Below are positions 38,592 to 52,611 of a DNA stretch of 64,000 nt, piece after piece. Under the pieces are notes generated by a model. It saw nothing but the letters and a program-made list of their open reading frames with translations, searched no databases and was not told the DNA's origin. How positions within the stretch are numbered: the first letter of the stretch is position 1; each line of letters starts with the position of its first letter. This DNA is from Pseudomonas kuykendallii (GTDB taxonomy: Bacteria > Pseudomonadota > Gammaproteobacteria > Pseudomonadales > Pseudomonadaceae), in assembly GCF_900106975.1 (NCBI RefSeq), contig NZ_FNNU01000007.1, positions 101,066 through 165,065 on the forward strand, given 5' to 3'. The position numbers and the translations under genes were made by a program.

Positions 38592-40700
38592 TCAGGCGCG
38601 GACGCGGGTGATGCGCACCACGCCCATCAGGGTGCGCAGCTTGCGTATCACGCGGGCGAGGTGAACGCGGTCGTGCACGCTGATCACCAGCTGGACCACG
38701 CTGATGCGACCGTCGCGTTCGTCCATGCCGATCTTCTCGATGTTGCCGTCGGCGGCGTTGACGCTGCCGGCGAGCAGGGCGATCAGGCCGCGCTGGTGTT
38801 CCAGCTCGACGCGCAGTTCGACGTTGAATTCGCCGGTGACGTCCTTGGCCCAGGACAGCTGCACGCACTTCTCCGGGTTGTTGCGGATTTCGGCGATGTT
38901 CTTGCAGCTTTCCAGGTGCACGACCATGCCCTTGCCGGCGGACAGGTGGCCGACGATCGGGTCGCCGGGAATCGGCGTGCAGCACTTGGCATAGCTGAGC
39001 ACCAGGCCTTCGGTGCCGCGAATCGCCAGCGGCCCTTCGGCGCTCTGCGGCTGCTCGCCCTCGCTGGCCAGCAGGCGCCGTGCGACCACGTAGGCCATGC
39101 GGTTGCCCAGGCCGATGTCCTCGAGCAGGTCCTCGAGCACCTCCATGCGGTACTCGGCGAGCACGCCGCGCACGCGCTCCGCGGCGATCTTGTCCAGATG
39201 ACTGTCGAAGCCGGCCAGCACCTTGTTCAGCAGGCGTTCGCCCAGGCTGATCGATTCCGAGCGGCGCTGCTGCTTGAGCGCGTGGCGGATGTGCGTGCGC
39301 GCCTTGCCGGTGACCACGAAATTCAGCCAGGCCGGGTTCGGCCGCGCGCCGGGCGCACTGACGATCTCGACGGTCTCGCCACTTTCCAGCGGCTGCGAGA
39401 GCGGCGCCAGGCGACGGTTGATGCGGCAGGCGATGCAGCTGTTGCCGACGTCGGTGTGCACCGCGTAGGCGAAGTCGACCGCGGTGGAACCCTTGGGCAG
39501 CTCCATGATGCGGCCCTTGGGCGTGAACACGTAGACCTCGTCCGGGAACAGGTCGATCTTCACGCTCTCGATGAATTCCAGCGAGTTGCCGGCGCGCTGC
39601 TGCATCTCCAGCACGCCCTTGACCCATTGCCGGGCGCGGGCGTGGGTGCCCTTGGGCTGCTCGTCGTCGCTGGACTTGTACAGCCAGTGCGCGGCGATGC
39701 CGTTGTTGGCCATCTCTTCCATCTCGCGGGTGCGGATCTGGATCTCGATGGGCACGCCGTGCATGCCGAACAGCGTGGTGTGCAGCGACTGGTAGCCGTT
39801 GGCCTTGGGAATCGCGATGTAGTCCTTGAAGCGCCCCGGCAGTGGCTTGTACAGGCTGTGCACCGCGCCGAGCACGCGGTAGCAGGTGTCGACCTTGTCG
39901 ACGATGATGCGGAAGGCGTAGACGTCCATGATCTCGTTGAACGCCTTATGCTTGCCGCGCATCTTCTGATAGATGCTGTAGAGGTGCTTCTCGCGCCCGA
40001 CCACCTCGCCTTCCAGCTCGTCGCGCTGCAGGCAATGGGTCAGCGATTCCTCGATCTTGTTGACGATTTCCTTGCGGTTGCCGCGAGCCTTCTTGACCGC
40101 CTTGGCGATCAGCCCGGAGCGCATCGGGTGCATCGCCTTGAAGCCGAGGTCCTCGAACTCCACGCGCATCGCATGCATGCCCAGGCGGTTGGCGATGGGC
40201 GCGTAGATTTCCAGGGTTTCCTTGGCGATGCGCCGGCGCTTCTCGCCGGACAGCACTTCCAGCGTGCGCATGTTGTGCAGGCGGTCGGCCAGCTTGACCA
40301 GGATCACGCGGATGTCGCGGGCCATGGCCATGGCCATCTTCTGGAAGTTTTCCGCCTGCGCTTCGGCCTTGGTCTCGAAGTTCATCTGGGTCAGCTTGCT
40401 GACCCCGTCGACCAGGTCCGCCACCGTCTCGCCGAACTGGGCGATCAGCGCTTCCTTGGCGATCCCGGTGTCCTCGATGACGTCGTGCAGCATCGCGGCC
40501 ATCAGGCTCTGATGGTCCATGTGCATGTCGGCGAGGATGTTGGCCACCGCGAGCGGGTGGGTGACGTAGGCTTCGCCGCTGCGACGGCGCTGGCCGTCGT
40601 GGGCTTGCTCGGCGTAGAAGTACGCGCGGCGGACCAGATTGACCTGGTCCGCGCCGAGGTAGGTCGAAAGTCGTTCGGCGAGGGTATCTATGCTAGCCAA
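38592..40700 (-). CDS. spoT: bifunctional (p)ppGpp synthase/hydrolase SpoT
   Basis: A 702-residue RelA/SpoT homologue. The HD hydrolase domain (about 20-180) has MLHDVIEDT, so hydrolase activity is predicted. The synthetase domain (about 215-345) contains [20 protein letters not shown] and [15 protein letters not shown] (about 385-445) and C-terminal ACT domains follow. A TTG start at 40700 was chosen because AGGAG lies 7 bp upstream and the length then fits the family; a TTG 24 bp further upstream lacks a site. rpoZ is 56 bp upstream and ridA downstream on the same strand. SpoT sets ppGpp levels in response to starvation. Confidence 0.95.
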   Translation of the reverse strand: MASIDTLAERLSTYLGADQVNLVRRAYFYAEQAHDGQRRRSGEAYVTHPLAVANILADMHMDHQSLMAAMLHDVIEDTGIAKEALIAQFGETVADLVDGVSKLTQMNFETKAEAQAENFQKMAMAMARDIRVILVKLADRLHNMRTLEVLSGEKRRRIAKETLEIYAPIANRLGMHAMRVEFEDLGFKAMHPMRSGLIAKAVKKARGNRKEIVNKIEESLTHCLQRDELEGEVVGREKHLYSIYQKMRGKHKAFNEIMDVYAFRIIVDKVDTCYRVLGAVHSLYKPLPGRFKDYIAIPKANGYQSLHTTLFGMHGVPIEIQIRTREMEEMANNGIAAHWLYKSSDDEQPKGTHARARQWVKGVLEMQQRAGNSLEFIESVKIDLFPDEVYVFTPKGRIMELPKGSTAVDFAYAVHTDVGNSCIACRINRRLAPLSQPLESGETVEIVSAPGARPNPAWLNFVVTGKARTHIRHALKQQRRSESISLGERLLNKVLAGFDSHLDKIAAERVRGVLAEYRMEVLEDLLEDIGLGNRMAYVVARRLLASEGEQPQSAEGPLAIRGTEGLVLSYAKCCTPIPGDPIVGHLSAGKGMVVHLESCKNIAEIRNNPEKCVQLSWAKDVTGEFNVELRVELEHQRGLIALLAGSVNAADGNIEKIGMDERDGRISVVQLVISVHDRVHLARVIRKLRTLMGVVRITRVRA

Positions 40701-40756
40701 GGCAGGGCTCCTGCCGGCTTCCAATCGCTACCCTGTGACTTCGACCGGGCATAGGC

Positions 40757-41020
40757 TTAAAGGGCCTCGTTGGCCTCTTCCTCGTAACTGGCGAAGAGCG
40801 GCTCGTCGTCGACGATCTCTTCCTGGGCGATCACGTCGTAATCGATCAGGCCTTCGGCGATTTCGCGCAGGGCAACGACGGTCGGCTTGTCGTTTTCCCA
40901 GGCTACCTTGGGCTCCTTGCCGCCGGTTGCCAGCTGACGGGAGCGCTTGGTGGCGAGCATGACCAGCTCGAAACGGTTATCCACGTGGTCCAGGCAGTCT
41001 TCAACGGTAACGCGAGCCAT
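40757..41020 (-). CDS. rpoZ: RNA polymerase omega subunit
   Basis: An 87-residue omega subunit of normal length. The N-terminus [20 protein letters not shown] and the KRSRQL and [12 protein letters not shown] segments are diagnostic. Omega assists RNA polymerase assembly and forms part of a ppGpp site. It precedes spoT, which makes ppGpp, in the usual gmk-rpoZ-spoT order. Confidence 0.95.
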   Translation of the reverse strand: MARVTVEDCLDHVDNRFELVMLATKRSRQLATGGKEPKVAWENDKPTVVALREIAEGLIDYDVIAQEEIVDDEPLFASYEEEANEAL

Positions 41021-41161
41021 GGTGTTCCTCTGAATCTTGAAAAGTCTGGGAGCTGTGCCCGATCGGGCGAGCGGACTGGATAGTTTAAAAAATCACCAGC
41101 ATTTAGGGAAGCGGTAAATCTGTCTCCGCCGCGCGCCAGGGTATACCCCAGACGCTGCCCC

Positions 41162-41788
<627 letters not shown>

Positions 41789-42652
41789 CTATTCGATGTT
41801 CTGCACTTGTTCGCGCATCTGTTCGATCAAGACCTTGAGGTTCACCGCAGCCTGGGTCGAACGCGGATCGAAGGCCTTGGAGCCCAGGGTGTTGGCCTCG
41901 CGATTGAGTTCCTGCATGAGGAAATCCAGACGCCGTCCCGCGGCGCCGCCGGCCTTGAGCACGCGGCGGACTTCGCCGACATGGGTGCTCAGGCGATCGA
42001 GCTCTTCGGCGACGTCGCTCTTTTGCGCGAGCAGCACCAGCTCCTGCTCGAGCCGCTGCGGGTCCAGCTCGGCGCGCATCTCGGCGAAGCGGTCGAGGAT
42101 CTTCTGGCGCTGGCCTGCGAGCATGTGCGGAACCTGCTCGCGCAGCGCGGCGACTTCGCCGGCGATCGCGTCCAGACGCTCGTTGAGCAGGCGCGCCAGT
42201 TCGGCGCCTTCGCGCCCGCGGCCGCTCTTGAGCTCGGCGAGGGCTTCGCCGAACAGCTCCAGCGCGGCGGCGTTCATGGCCTGCGGGTCCGCGGCATCGG
42301 CCACCAGCACGCCGGGCCAGGCGAGCACTTCCAGCGGGTTCAGCGGCGCCGGCTGCTTGATCAGCGCGGCGACGCTTTCGGCCGCCGCGATCAGCTGCGC
42401 GGCGCGCTCGCGGTCGACCTGAAGTTCTTCGCCGCCGCCCACTTCGGCGAGGCGCAGGGTGCATTCGATCTTGCCGCGCGAAACGCCCTGGCGCAGCGCC
42501 TCGCGCACTGCCCCTTCGAGGTCGCGGAAGGCGTCCGGCAGGCGCAGGTGAGGTTCGAGATAACGATGATTGACCGAGCGCAGCTCCCAGCTCAGGGTGC
42601 CGTGGGCGCCGGCCCGCTCGACCCGCGCGAAGGCGGTCATGCTGTGCACCAT
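41789..42652 (-). CDS. yicC: YicC family endoribonuclease
   Basis: A 287-residue YicC-family protein. The N-terminal SMTAFARVERAG, central LNPLEVLAWPGVL, and C-terminal RLDFLMQELNREANTLGSKA segments are typical. The family has been shown to be endoribonucleases acting on RNA such as the small RNA RyhB in E. coli. It is divergent from rph, another RNA-processing enzyme gene, across 145 bp, and upstream of gmk. This arrangement is conserved in Pseudomonas. Confidence 0.9.
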   Translation of the reverse strand: MVHSMTAFARVERAGAHGTLSWELRSVNHRYLEPHLRLPDAFRDLEGAVREALRQGVSRGKIECTLRLAEVGGGEELQVDRERAAQLIAAAESVAALIKQPAPLNPLEVLAWPGVLVADAADPQAMNAAALELFGEALAELKSGRGREGAELARLLNERLDAIAGEVAALREQVPHMLAGQRQKILDRFAEMRAELDPQRLEQELVLLAQKSDVAEELDRLSTHVGEVRRVLKAGGAAGRRLDFLMQELNREANTLGSKAFDPRSTQAAVNLKVLIEQMREQVQNIE

Positions 42653-42797
42653 GGGGAAAACCTCTCGGTGAAGACGGGAAAGACGGTACGAAAGGCGCAG
42701 GATTGTAGCGCAGTGCGTCGGTGGCTCCCAAACGGCGATGTCCTGCAGCGAACACGGCCCTTATACTGCGCGACAGTTTTCTGCCTAGGAATTACCC

Positions 42798-43520
42798 ATG
42801 AAGCGTCCAAGTGGCCGCGCCGCCGACCAGCTGCGCCCGATCCGCATCACCCGCAACTACACCAAGCACGCCGAGGGTTCGGTGCTGGTGGAGTTCGGCG
42901 ATACCAAGGTGATCTGTACGGTCAGCGTCGAATCGGGAGTGCCGCGCTTCCTCAAGGGCCAGGGCCAGGGTTGGCTCACCGCCGAGTACGGCATGCTGCC
43001 GCGCGCCACCGGCGACCGTAACCAGCGCGAAGCCGCGCGTGGCAAGCAGGGTGGTCGCACCCTGGAAATCCAGCGCCTGATCGGCCGTGCCCTGCGTGCC
43101 TCGCTGGACATGAGCAAGCTCGGCGAAAACACCCTGTACGTCGACTGCGACGTGATCCAGGCCGACGGCGGAACGCGTACCGCCTCGATCACCGGTTCGA
43201 TGGTCGCCCTGATCGACGCCCTGAAAGTGCTGAAGAAGCGCGGCGGGCTCAAGGGCGGCGACCCGCTCAAGCAGATGATCGCGGCGGTTTCCGTCGGCAT
43301 TTACCAGGGCGAGCCGGTGCTCGATCTGGATTACCTGGAAGACTCGGCTGCCGAAACCGACCTGAATGTGGTCATGACCGACGCCGGCGGGTTCATCGAG
43401 GTGCAGGGCACCGCTGAAGGCGCGCCGTTCCAGCCGGAGGAACTGACCGCCATGCTGGCGCTGGCATCGGCGGGCATGCAGCAGATTTTCGAGCTGCAGC
43501 GTGTCGCGCTGGCCGACTGA
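42798..43520 (+). CDS. rph: ribonuclease PH
   Basis: A 240-residue phosphorolytic 3'-5' exoribonuclease that trims tRNA and other RNA 3' ends. It has [29 protein letters not shown], the [23 protein letters not shown]-binding segment and [17 protein letters not shown]. Length is standard. A -10-like TATACT lies at 42762-42767 and a TAGGA ribosome binding site precedes ATG 42798. The DUF4870 gene follows after 23 bp and may be co-transcribed. Confidence 0.95.
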   Translation: MKRPSGRAADQLRPIRITRNYTKHAEGSVLVEFGDTKVICTVSVESGVPRFLKGQGQGWLTAEYGMLPRATGDRNQREAARGKQGGRTLEIQRLIGRALRASLDMSKLGENTLYVDCDVIQADGGTRTASITGSMVALIDALKVLKKRGGLKGGDPLKQMIAAVSVGIYQGEPVLDLDYLEDSAAETDLNVVMTDAGGFIEVQGTAEGAPFQPEELTAMLALASAGMQQIFELQRVALAD

Positions 43521-43543
43521 TCGTCGCCTGAGGAGTTGCCGTG

Positions 43544-43930
43544 ATGGATGAGTTCGACACCCTGACCCCGCCGGAAAACGCCCCGCTCAAGCCCAGCCAG
43601 CAGGCGCGGCAGTGGGCGATGCTCTGTCACCTGGCGGCATTCGCGGGATTGGTCGTGCCTTTCGGCAACCTGCTCGGGCCGTTGATCGTCTGGCAACTGA
43701 AAAAAGACATCGACCCGTTCGTTGACGCGCAGGGCAAGGAAGCGCTGAACTTCCAGATCAGCGTGGCCATCGCGGTGATGGTCTGCTTCATGTTGATGCT
43801 GCTGGTAATCGGCTTTCCGCTGCTGGCTTTGGTCAGCATCGGCGCGCTGGTGCTGAGCATCATCGGCGGACTCAAGGCCAACGAGGGCGTGGCCTATCGT
43901 TATCCCTTCACCTGGCGGCTGGTGAAGTAA
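43544..43930 (+). CDS. DUF4870 small membrane protein
   Basis: A 128-residue protein with a short acidic, proline-containing N-terminus and then the DUF4870 (Tic20-like) pattern WAMLCHLAAFAGLVVPFGNL, GPLIVWQLKKD and GKEALNFQIS. A hydrophobic stretch (about 70-108) forms the remaining membrane helices. Function unknown. ATG 43544 is preferred over GTG 43541 because AGGAG lies 8 bp upstream. It follows rph closely and resembles PA5333, and ends at a hairpin before crc. Confidence 0.75.
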   Translation: MDEFDTLTPPENAPLKPSQQARQWAMLCHLAAFAGLVVPFGNLLGPLIVWQLKKDIDPFVDAQGKEALNFQISVAIAVMVCFMLMLLVIGFPLLALVSIGALVLSIIGGLKANEGVAYRYPFTWRLVK

Positions 43931-43934
43931 GCGC

Positions 43935-43969
43935 GCCGCGGCGACGGGCAAAACCCGTAGCCGCGCGGC
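43935..43969. terminator. terminator hairpin between convergent DUF4870 and crc genes
   Basis: ACGGG-CAAAA-CCCGT forms the apical stem and GCCGCG/CGCGGC the base. It fills the gap between the stops of convergent genes. No long U-tract follows. Confidence 0.5.
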
Positions 43970-44749
43970 TCAGACGCTGAGCATCCAGTCGTAGTCGACG
44001 GTCAGCGGCGCATGCTGGGAGAAGCGCGGCTGACGCGGCAGCTTGGCACTGCGCACGAATCGGCGCAGGCCGGGCGTGAGCAGCTGATAGTCGAAGCGGT
44101 AACCCAGGTTGAGCAACTCGGCCTGTTCGCTGTCCGGCCACCAACTGAACTGATCGCCTTCGCGGCTGACTTCGCGCAGCGCATCCACGTAGCCCATGGT
44201 GCCGACCACTTCGTCCATCCACGCGCGCTCCGGCGCGAGGAAGCCAGTGACCTGTTGGCAGTCGCGCCAGTTCTTCACGTCGAGCTTCTGATGTGCCACG
44301 TACAGCGAGCCGCAGTAGATGTACTCCCGGCGCTTGCGGCGTTGCTTGTCGAGATAGTGGGCGAAATCGTCCATGAACTTGAATTTCTGGTTCAAGTTTT
44401 CGTCCCCGCCCTGGCCGGACGGCAGCAATAAGGTCGCGATGCTGACCTTGTCGAAATCCGCCTGCAGATAGCGCCCGTAGCGGTCGGCCATTTCGAAGCC
44501 GAGGCCGCTGATCACCGCCTTGGGTTGCAGCCGCGAGTAGAGCGCCACACCACCCTGACTGGGTACTTCGGCATCGCAGGCATACAGGAAATAGCCGTCC
44601 AGTTGGAAGGCTGGGTCGTCCAGTTCGAAGGCGGAGGCACGGGTGTCTTGCAGGCAGATCACGTCGGCATTCTGCGCTTGCAACCAACTGAGGAGTCCTC
44701 GTTCGGCTGCAGCCTGAATACCATTCACGTTCACACTGATGATCCGCAT
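43970..44749 (-). CDS. crc: catabolite repression control protein Crc
   Basis: A 259-residue exonuclease III-fold protein, the length of P. aeruginosa Crc. N-terminus MRIISVNVNGIQAAAERGLL; other segments are DVICLQDTRASAFE and RFDYQLLTPGLR. Crc lacks nuclease activity and works with Hfq on A-rich mRNA motifs to block translation of catabolic genes when preferred carbon sources are present. It is divergent from pyrE as in P. aeruginosa. A Crc/Hfq-type target is visible in this window before the permease gene at 6217. A paralogue annotated as exonuclease III is unlikely given the gene order. Confidence 0.92.
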   Translation of the reverse strand: MRIISVNVNGIQAAAERGLLSWLQAQNADVICLQDTRASAFELDDPAFQLDGYFLYACDAEVPSQGGVALYSRLQPKAVISGLGFEMADRYGRYLQADFDKVSIATLLLPSGQGGDENLNQKFKFMDDFAHYLDKQRRKRREYIYCGSLYVAHQKLDVKNWRDCQQVTGFLAPERAWMDEVVGTMGYVDALREVSREGDQFSWWPDSEQAELLNLGYRFDYQLLTPGLRRFVRSAKLPRQPRFSQHAPLTVDYDWMLSV

Positions 44750-44795
44750 AATGGCCCCCAAAAACACGTGCATGTATGATACCCGAGCTCTCTAC

Positions 44796-44807
44796 ATTTA
44801 GCTAAAT
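44796..44807. promoter_or_regulatory. 12-bp palindrome in crc-pyrE divergent promoter region
   Basis: ATTTAGCTAAAT is a perfect palindrome in the 81-bp AT-rich gap between the crc and pyrE start codons. It could be an operator. A -10-like TATGAT lies at 44775-44780. No known regulator is assigned. Confidence 0.35.
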
Positions 44808-44830
44808 CCATGCCGCTTCAAGGATTTTTC

Positions 44831-45472
44831 ATGCAGGACTACCAGCGCGACTTCATCCGATTCGCCATCGAGCGCGGTGTTCTGCGCTTCGGCGAGTTCA
44901 CCCTGAAGTCCGGCCGCACCAGCCCGTACTTCTTCAATGCCGGTCTCTTCAACAGTGGTCTCGCGCTCTCCGAGTTGGGACGTTTCTACGCGGCTGCCGT
45001 GGTGCAGAGCGGGATTTCCTTCGATGTGCTGTTCGGTCCGGCCTACAAGGGCATTCCGCTCGCGGCGGCAACCGCCGTCGCCCTGGCCGAGCGCCATGGG
45101 CTCGATCTGCCCTGGTGCTTCAATCGCAAGGAAGCCAAGGACCATGGCGAAGGCGGCAGCCTGGTTGGCGCGCCGCTGGTCGGACGCGTGCTGATCGTCG
45201 ACGACGTGATTACCGCCGGCACGGCGATTCGCGAAGTCATGCAGATCATCGACGGCCAGGGCGCGCAGGCCGCGGGTGTGCTGATCGCGCTGAACCGCCA
45301 GGAGCGGGGGCGCGAGACGCTTTCGGCGATTCAGGAAGTCGAGCGCGATTTCAAAATGCCAGTAGTAAGTATTGTGTCCCTCGAACAAGTACTGGAATAT
45401 CTCGCCGGTGATGCTGAACTGAAAAAATACCTGCCAGCTGTCGAAGCGTATCGCGCGCAATACGGCATCTGA
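44831..45472 (+). CDS. pyrE: orotate phosphoribosyltransferase
   Basis: A 213-residue OPRTase. It begins [14 protein letters not shown] and has [42 protein letters not shown] with the flexible-loop lysines, and the PRPP-binding motif [14 protein letters not shown]. It converts orotate and PRPP to OMP in pyrimidine synthesis. ATG 44831 is preceded by AGGA at 6 bp; the in-frame ATG 44810 gives an uncharacteristic extension. Divergent from crc. Confidence 0.95.
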   Translation: MQDYQRDFIRFAIERGVLRFGEFTLKSGRTSPYFFNAGLFNSGLALSELGRFYAAAVVQSGISFDVLFGPAYKGIPLAAATAVALAERHGLDLPWCFNRKEAKDHGEGGSLVGAPLVGRVLIVDDVITAGTAIREVMQIIDGQGAQAAGVLIALNRQERGRETLSAIQEVERDFKMPVVSIVSLEQVLEYLAGDAELKKYLPAVEAYRAQYGI

Positions 45473-45497
45473 TCTTCACCCCTTGGGCGCTCTGAAC

Positions 45498-46103
45498 ATG
45501 GCTGAACCGGGCTCGTTCCGTTTTTGGATGCTGTTGCTGGCTCTGCCGATGCTCGCGCAGGCCGCCGAGAAGGGCGATCAACAACTCTATCGTTACGTCA
45601 ACGACAAGGGCGTCACGGTCCTCGACCGCCAGGGTGTGCCTTCGCAGTACATCGGCAAGGGCTACGAGGTGCTCAACGAGAGCGGCCGGGTGATCCAAGT
45701 CGTGCCGCCGGCGCCGAGCCCGGAGGAGATGCAGCGCCGCCTTTCTGAGAAAGCCCGTGCCAGTTCGGATGCGCAACTGTTGCGCCTGTACTCCAGCGTC
45801 GACGACGTCGACCGCGCCAAGGCCCGCAAGCAGGCCGAGCTCGACGGGCTGATCAGCGTGGCGCGGGGAAATCTGCAATCGCTGCGTACCCAGCAGGCCA
45901 ATCTGCAGAGCCAGGCCGCCGACAAGGAGCGCGCCGGCCAGGCGGTTCCCGATCAACTGGTGGCGCAGATCGATAACGTAAAGGCCGACCAGGTGCGTCT
46001 GCTCGGCGATATCAAGCGCTACGGCGACCTGCGCAAGCAGGCCGATGCCTCCTTCGCCGCCGATCGTGCCCGCCTGAGCGAGTTGCTCGGTCTGCCGCAG
46101 TAA
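45498..46103 (+). CDS. exported DUF4124-like coiled-coil protein
   Basis: This encodes 201 residues. The signal peptide (FWMLLLALPMLAQA) is followed by QLYRYVNDKGVTVLDRQGVP, the DUF4124-type motif of periplasmic proteins. The remaining part (about 75-195) is rich in Ala, Gln, Arg and Asp with heptad character and is probably an alpha-helical coiled coil. Function unknown. It lies 25 bp downstream of pyrE on the same strand and resembles PA5330, which has the same position. ATG 45498 gives a proper signal peptide; a TTG 15 bp upstream is an alternative. Confidence 0.75.
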   Translation: MAEPGSFRFWMLLLALPMLAQAAEKGDQQLYRYVNDKGVTVLDRQGVPSQYIGKGYEVLNESGRVIQVVPPAPSPEEMQRRLSEKARASSDAQLLRLYSSVDDVDRAKARKQAELDGLISVARGNLQSLRTQQANLQSQAADKERAGQAVPDQLVAQIDNVKADQVRLLGDIKRYGDLRKQADASFAADRARLSELLGLPQ

Positions 46104-46135
46104 CCCCGATTCCGAGTTGAACGAACCGATGCCCA

Positions 46136-46150
46136 GGGCCCTTGCGGCCC
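46136..46150. terminator. hairpin between DUF4124-like gene and argB
   Basis: GGGCC-CTTGC-GGCCC, with partly matching flanks, lies between convergent genes. It lacks a U-tract, so a terminator role is only suggested. Confidence 0.35.
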
Positions 46151-46166
46151 GGGGCGTTGCGCCTCG

Positions 46167-49806
<3,640 letters not shown>

Positions 49807-49838
49807 CTGGGTTCCTCGCAATTCATCCTGAAGTTGCG

Positions 49839-50294
49839 TCAGTGACTGCCGGAATGGCCAAAACCACCCGCACCGCGCTGGCTTTCGCCGAATTCCTCGA
49901 CCAGCTCGAAATGCGCCTGCACCACCGGAACCAGCACCAACTGCGCGATCCGCTCGCCGACGGCGATGCTGAAGGCGGTCTGCCCGCGGTTCCAGCACGA
50001 CACCATCAGCTCGCCCTGGTAATCCGAGTCGATCAGGCCGACCAGGTTGCCGAGCACGATGCCGTGCTTATGGCCGAGCCCCGAGCGCGGCAAGACCAGC
50101 GCGGCGAGCCCGGGATCGGCGACATGGATCGCCAGGCCGGTGGGAATCAACAGGGTCTCACCGGGTTCGAGCACATGCGCCTGCTTGAGCATCGCGCGAA
50201 GGTCGAGGCCGGCGGAACCGGGCGTGGCGTAGGTCGGCAGCGGGAATTCGCTGCCCAGGCGTGGATCGAGGATCTTGGCTTGGAGGGCGTGCAT
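49839..50294 (-). CDS. dut: deoxyuridine triphosphatase
   Basis: A 151-residue trimeric dUTPase. Conserved motifs are [13 protein letters not shown] (motif 1), [14 protein letters not shown] (motif 2), [15 protein letters not shown] (motif 3), [11 protein letters not shown] (motif 4) and the C-terminal GAGGFGHSG arm (motif 5). It hydrolyses dUTP to dUMP. It lies 3 bp from the coaBC stop and 32 bp from algC, forming the coaBC-dut-algC operon. Confidence 0.95.
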   Translation of the reverse strand: MHALQAKILDPRLGSEFPLPTYATPGSAGLDLRAMLKQAHVLEPGETLLIPTGLAIHVADPGLAALVLPRSGLGHKHGIVLGNLVGLIDSDYQGELMVSCWNRGQTAFSIAVGERIAQLVLVPVVQAHFELVEEFGESQRGAGGFGHSGSH

Positions 50295-50297
50295 CGG

Positions 50298-51509
50298 TCA
50301 CTCAGTGCGGTTGAGACGGTCGGCGATGAAGTCGATCAGTTGACGGGCGATCTTGCCCTTGCTGGTCTGGGCGAAGGCGCTTTGATGGTGCTCGCGATCG
50401 ATCACGGTGATCGCGTTTTCCTCGCTGTTGAAGCCGATCGTGGGGTTGGCCACGTCGTTGGCGACGATCAGGTCGAGGTTCTTGTCACGCAGCTTGCGCG
50501 AGGCGTACTCCAGCAGGTTCTCGGTCTCGGCGGCGAAGCCGACGCTGAACGGGCGGTCTGCGCGCTGCGCCAGCGTGGCGAGGATATCCGGGTTGCGCAC
50601 CAGTTGCAGGAGCAGTCCGTCGCCGCTGGTGGGGTCCTTCTTCAGCTTGTGCTGGGCGATCACTTCGGGACGGTAGTCGGCCACCGCGGCGGCGGCGATC
50701 AGCAGGTCGCACGGCATCGCAGCCTCGCAGGCCGCGAGCATGTCGCGGGCGCTGACCACATCGATGCGATTGACCCGGTCCGGCGTCGGCAGATACACCG
50801 GCCCGGTGATCAGCGTGACCCGCGCGCCGGCCTCGGCCGCCGCCTCGGCAAGGGCGAAACCCATCCGCCCCGAGCTGTGGTTGGTGATGTAGCGCACCGG
50901 ATCGATGTTTTCCTGGGTCGGCCCGGCGGTGATCAGCACGTGCACGCCAGACAGCGACAGGCGCTGGAAACAGTCGGCGGCGAGCTGAGCCAGGTCGTCG
51001 GCCTCGAGCATGCGGCCCATGCCGACATCCCCGCAGGCCTGGCTACCCGACGCCGGACCGAACAGGCGCATGCCGCGCTCCTGCAACACGCGGGCGTTGG
51101 CCTGGGTCGCCTCATCGCGCCACATGGCCTGGTTCATCGCCGGCGCCAGCGCGATCTGCGCATCGGTGGCCAGCACCAGGGTGGTCAGCAGGTCATTGGC
51201 GACGCCCTGGGCGAGGCGCGCCATCAGGTCGGCGGTGGCCGGAGCGATGAGAATCAGATCGGCCCAGCGCGCCAGCTCGATATGGCCCATTGCCGCTTCG
51301 GCATCCGGGTCGAGCAGGTCGAGGTGAACGGGGTGGCCGGAAAGGGCCTGGAGGGTCAGCGGCGTGATGAATTCACGTCCGCCCTGGGTCATCACCACAC
51401 GGACTTCAGCGCCCTGGTCGCGCAGGCGGCGGACCAACTCGGCACTCTTGTAAGCGGCAATCCCGCCGCCGACGCCCAGGACGATGCGTTTACGATACAG
51501 CCGCTGCAT
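50298..51509 (-). CDS. coaBC: phosphopantothenoylcysteine decarboxylase/synthetase CoaBC (Dfp)
   Basis: A 403-residue bifunctional enzyme. The N-terminal flavoprotein decarboxylase (CoaC, about 1-185) has IVLGVGGGIAAYKSAELVR and APAMNQAMWRDEATQANA. The C-terminal CTP-dependent synthetase (CoaB) has ITAGPTQENIDPVRYITNHS, AAAVADYRP and LKKDPTSGDGL. Both steps make 4'-phosphopantetheine for CoA. It is divergent from radC and first in an operon with dut and algC. Confidence 0.95.
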   Translation of the reverse strand: MQRLYRKRIVLGVGGGIAAYKSAELVRRLRDQGAEVRVVMTQGGREFITPLTLQALSGHPVHLDLLDPDAEAAMGHIELARWADLILIAPATADLMARLAQGVANDLLTTLVLATDAQIALAPAMNQAMWRDEATQANARVLQERGMRLFGPASGSQACGDVGMGRMLEADDLAQLAADCFQRLSLSGVHVLITAGPTQENIDPVRYITNHSSGRMGFALAEAAAEAGARVTLITGPVYLPTPDRVNRIDVVSARDMLAACEAAMPCDLLIAAAAVADYRPEVIAQHKLKKDPTSGDGLLLQLVRNPDILATLAQRADRPFSVGFAAETENLLEYASRKLRDKNLDLIVANDVANPTIGFNSEENAITVIDREHHQSAFAQTSKGKIARQLIDFIADRLNRTE

Positions 51510-51634
51510 AGGCCTGCCTTTTTATAAGTGACCGCGGCCGCAAATGTGCCCAGGCAGGGCGCCGCGCAAAGTTCGGCTAAGATAGCACAGCGCCTGCACC
51601 GGAACAGCGGGCCGCGGCTCGACAGGGAGGTGTC

Positions 51635-52309
51635 ATGAGCATTCGCGATTGGCCTGCGGCAGAGCGCCCGCGGGAGAAACTTCTGGAGCAAGGCGCGGCG
51701 GCTCTGACCGATGCCGAATTGCTGGCGATCTTCCTGCGTACCGGCGTGGTCGGGCAGAGCGCGGTGGACCTGGCGCGCCACCTGCTGCAGGACTTCGGCA
51801 GCCTGCGTGCGCTGCTCGAGGCCGACCAGGCGTCCTTCAGCCTGCGTCTCGGCCTGGGCCCGGCGAAGTTCGCCCAACTGCAGGCCGTCCTGGAAATGGG
51901 ACGTCGCCACCTCGCCGAGGGCCTCAAGCGCGATTCCGCCCTGGAAAGCCCGCAAGCCGTGCGCGACTACCTCAAGGCGCGCCTGCGCCACGAACCCCAC
52001 GAAGTCTTCGCCTGCCTGTTCCTCGACGCCAAGCACCGCGTGCTGGCTTTCGAAGCGCTGTTCCACGGCAGCATCGACAGCGCCAGCGTCTACCCACGTC
52101 AGGTGGTCAAACGTGCCCTCGCACACAACGCCGCCGCCCTCATCCTCACCCACAACCATCCCTCGGGTGTCGCCGAGCCCAGCCAGGCCGACCGCCAACT
52201 GACCCGCCGGCTGACGGATGCGCTGGCCCTGGTGGACGTGCGTGTACTCGACCATTTCATCGTGGGTGACGGCGAACCGCTGTCGATGATGGAGTCTGGG
52301 TGGGTTTGA
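51635..52309 (+). CDS. radC: RadC/YicR family JAB1/MPN-domain protein
   Basis: A 224-residue RadC protein. A helix-hairpin-helix N-terminal region ([33 protein letters not shown]) is followed by a JAMM-type metal site THNHPSG...SQAD near residues 172-185. The name comes from DNA repair, but the role is unresolved. It is divergent from coaBC, as in most gamma-proteobacteria. The T6SS island begins just downstream. Confidence 0.93.
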   Translation: MSIRDWPAAERPREKLLEQGAAALTDAELLAIFLRTGVVGQSAVDLARHLLQDFGSLRALLEADQASFSLRLGLGPAKFAQLQAVLEMGRRHLAEGLKRDSALESPQAVRDYLKARLRHEPHEVFACLFLDAKHRVLAFEALFHGSIDSASVYPRQVVKRALAHNAAALILTHNHPSGVAEPSQADRQLTRRLTDALALVDVRVLDHFIVGDGEPLSMMESGWV

Positions 52310-52611
52310 TTCGGACTCTGCACTACCTCCGAAAGCGCACTCGCGCCCCTAATACATACGCTCTTTGCATAATCACTCGGATTGGTTGTCCTGGATCATA
52401 TTAAGTCGACAACTTGATTCCACCTTTTTTACATCGTGCTATTAGTTGAATGCCTGTCACACTTTGAAGTTGTGTGCAGGATTAGGATGCGTAGCGCGTG
52501 AAGTTTGTGTGCAAATAACTGCGCAGTTGGTAAGTGTGCAATAAGTTGCGCAACATGGTCGAAATGGATTTCGCACCTCAGGCGTCATTACGCCGAAATG
52601 AAGAGTCAAGG
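52310..52611. promoter_or_regulatory. AT-rich leader upstream of the T6SS operon
   Basis: This is a 302-bp gap with clearly lower GC than both sides and no convincing gene. It contains CACAC-N9-GTGTG (52458-52476), plus three GTGTGCA-headed repeats at 52472, 52507 and 52534. The last two, GTGTGCAAATAACTGCGCA and GTGTGCAATAAGTTGCGCA, are close copies 27 bp apart. It must hold the tss promoter, but no sigma-54 element (GG-N10-GC) was found on the coding strand. Regulator unknown. Confidence 0.5.

Noticed and set aside
52310..52611. Sigma-54 promoter for the T6SS operon
   Set aside because: A sigma-54 activator is encoded in the operon, so GG-N10-GC was searched for on the coding strand of this gap. 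Every GG dinucleotide was checked and none has GC at the required spacing.
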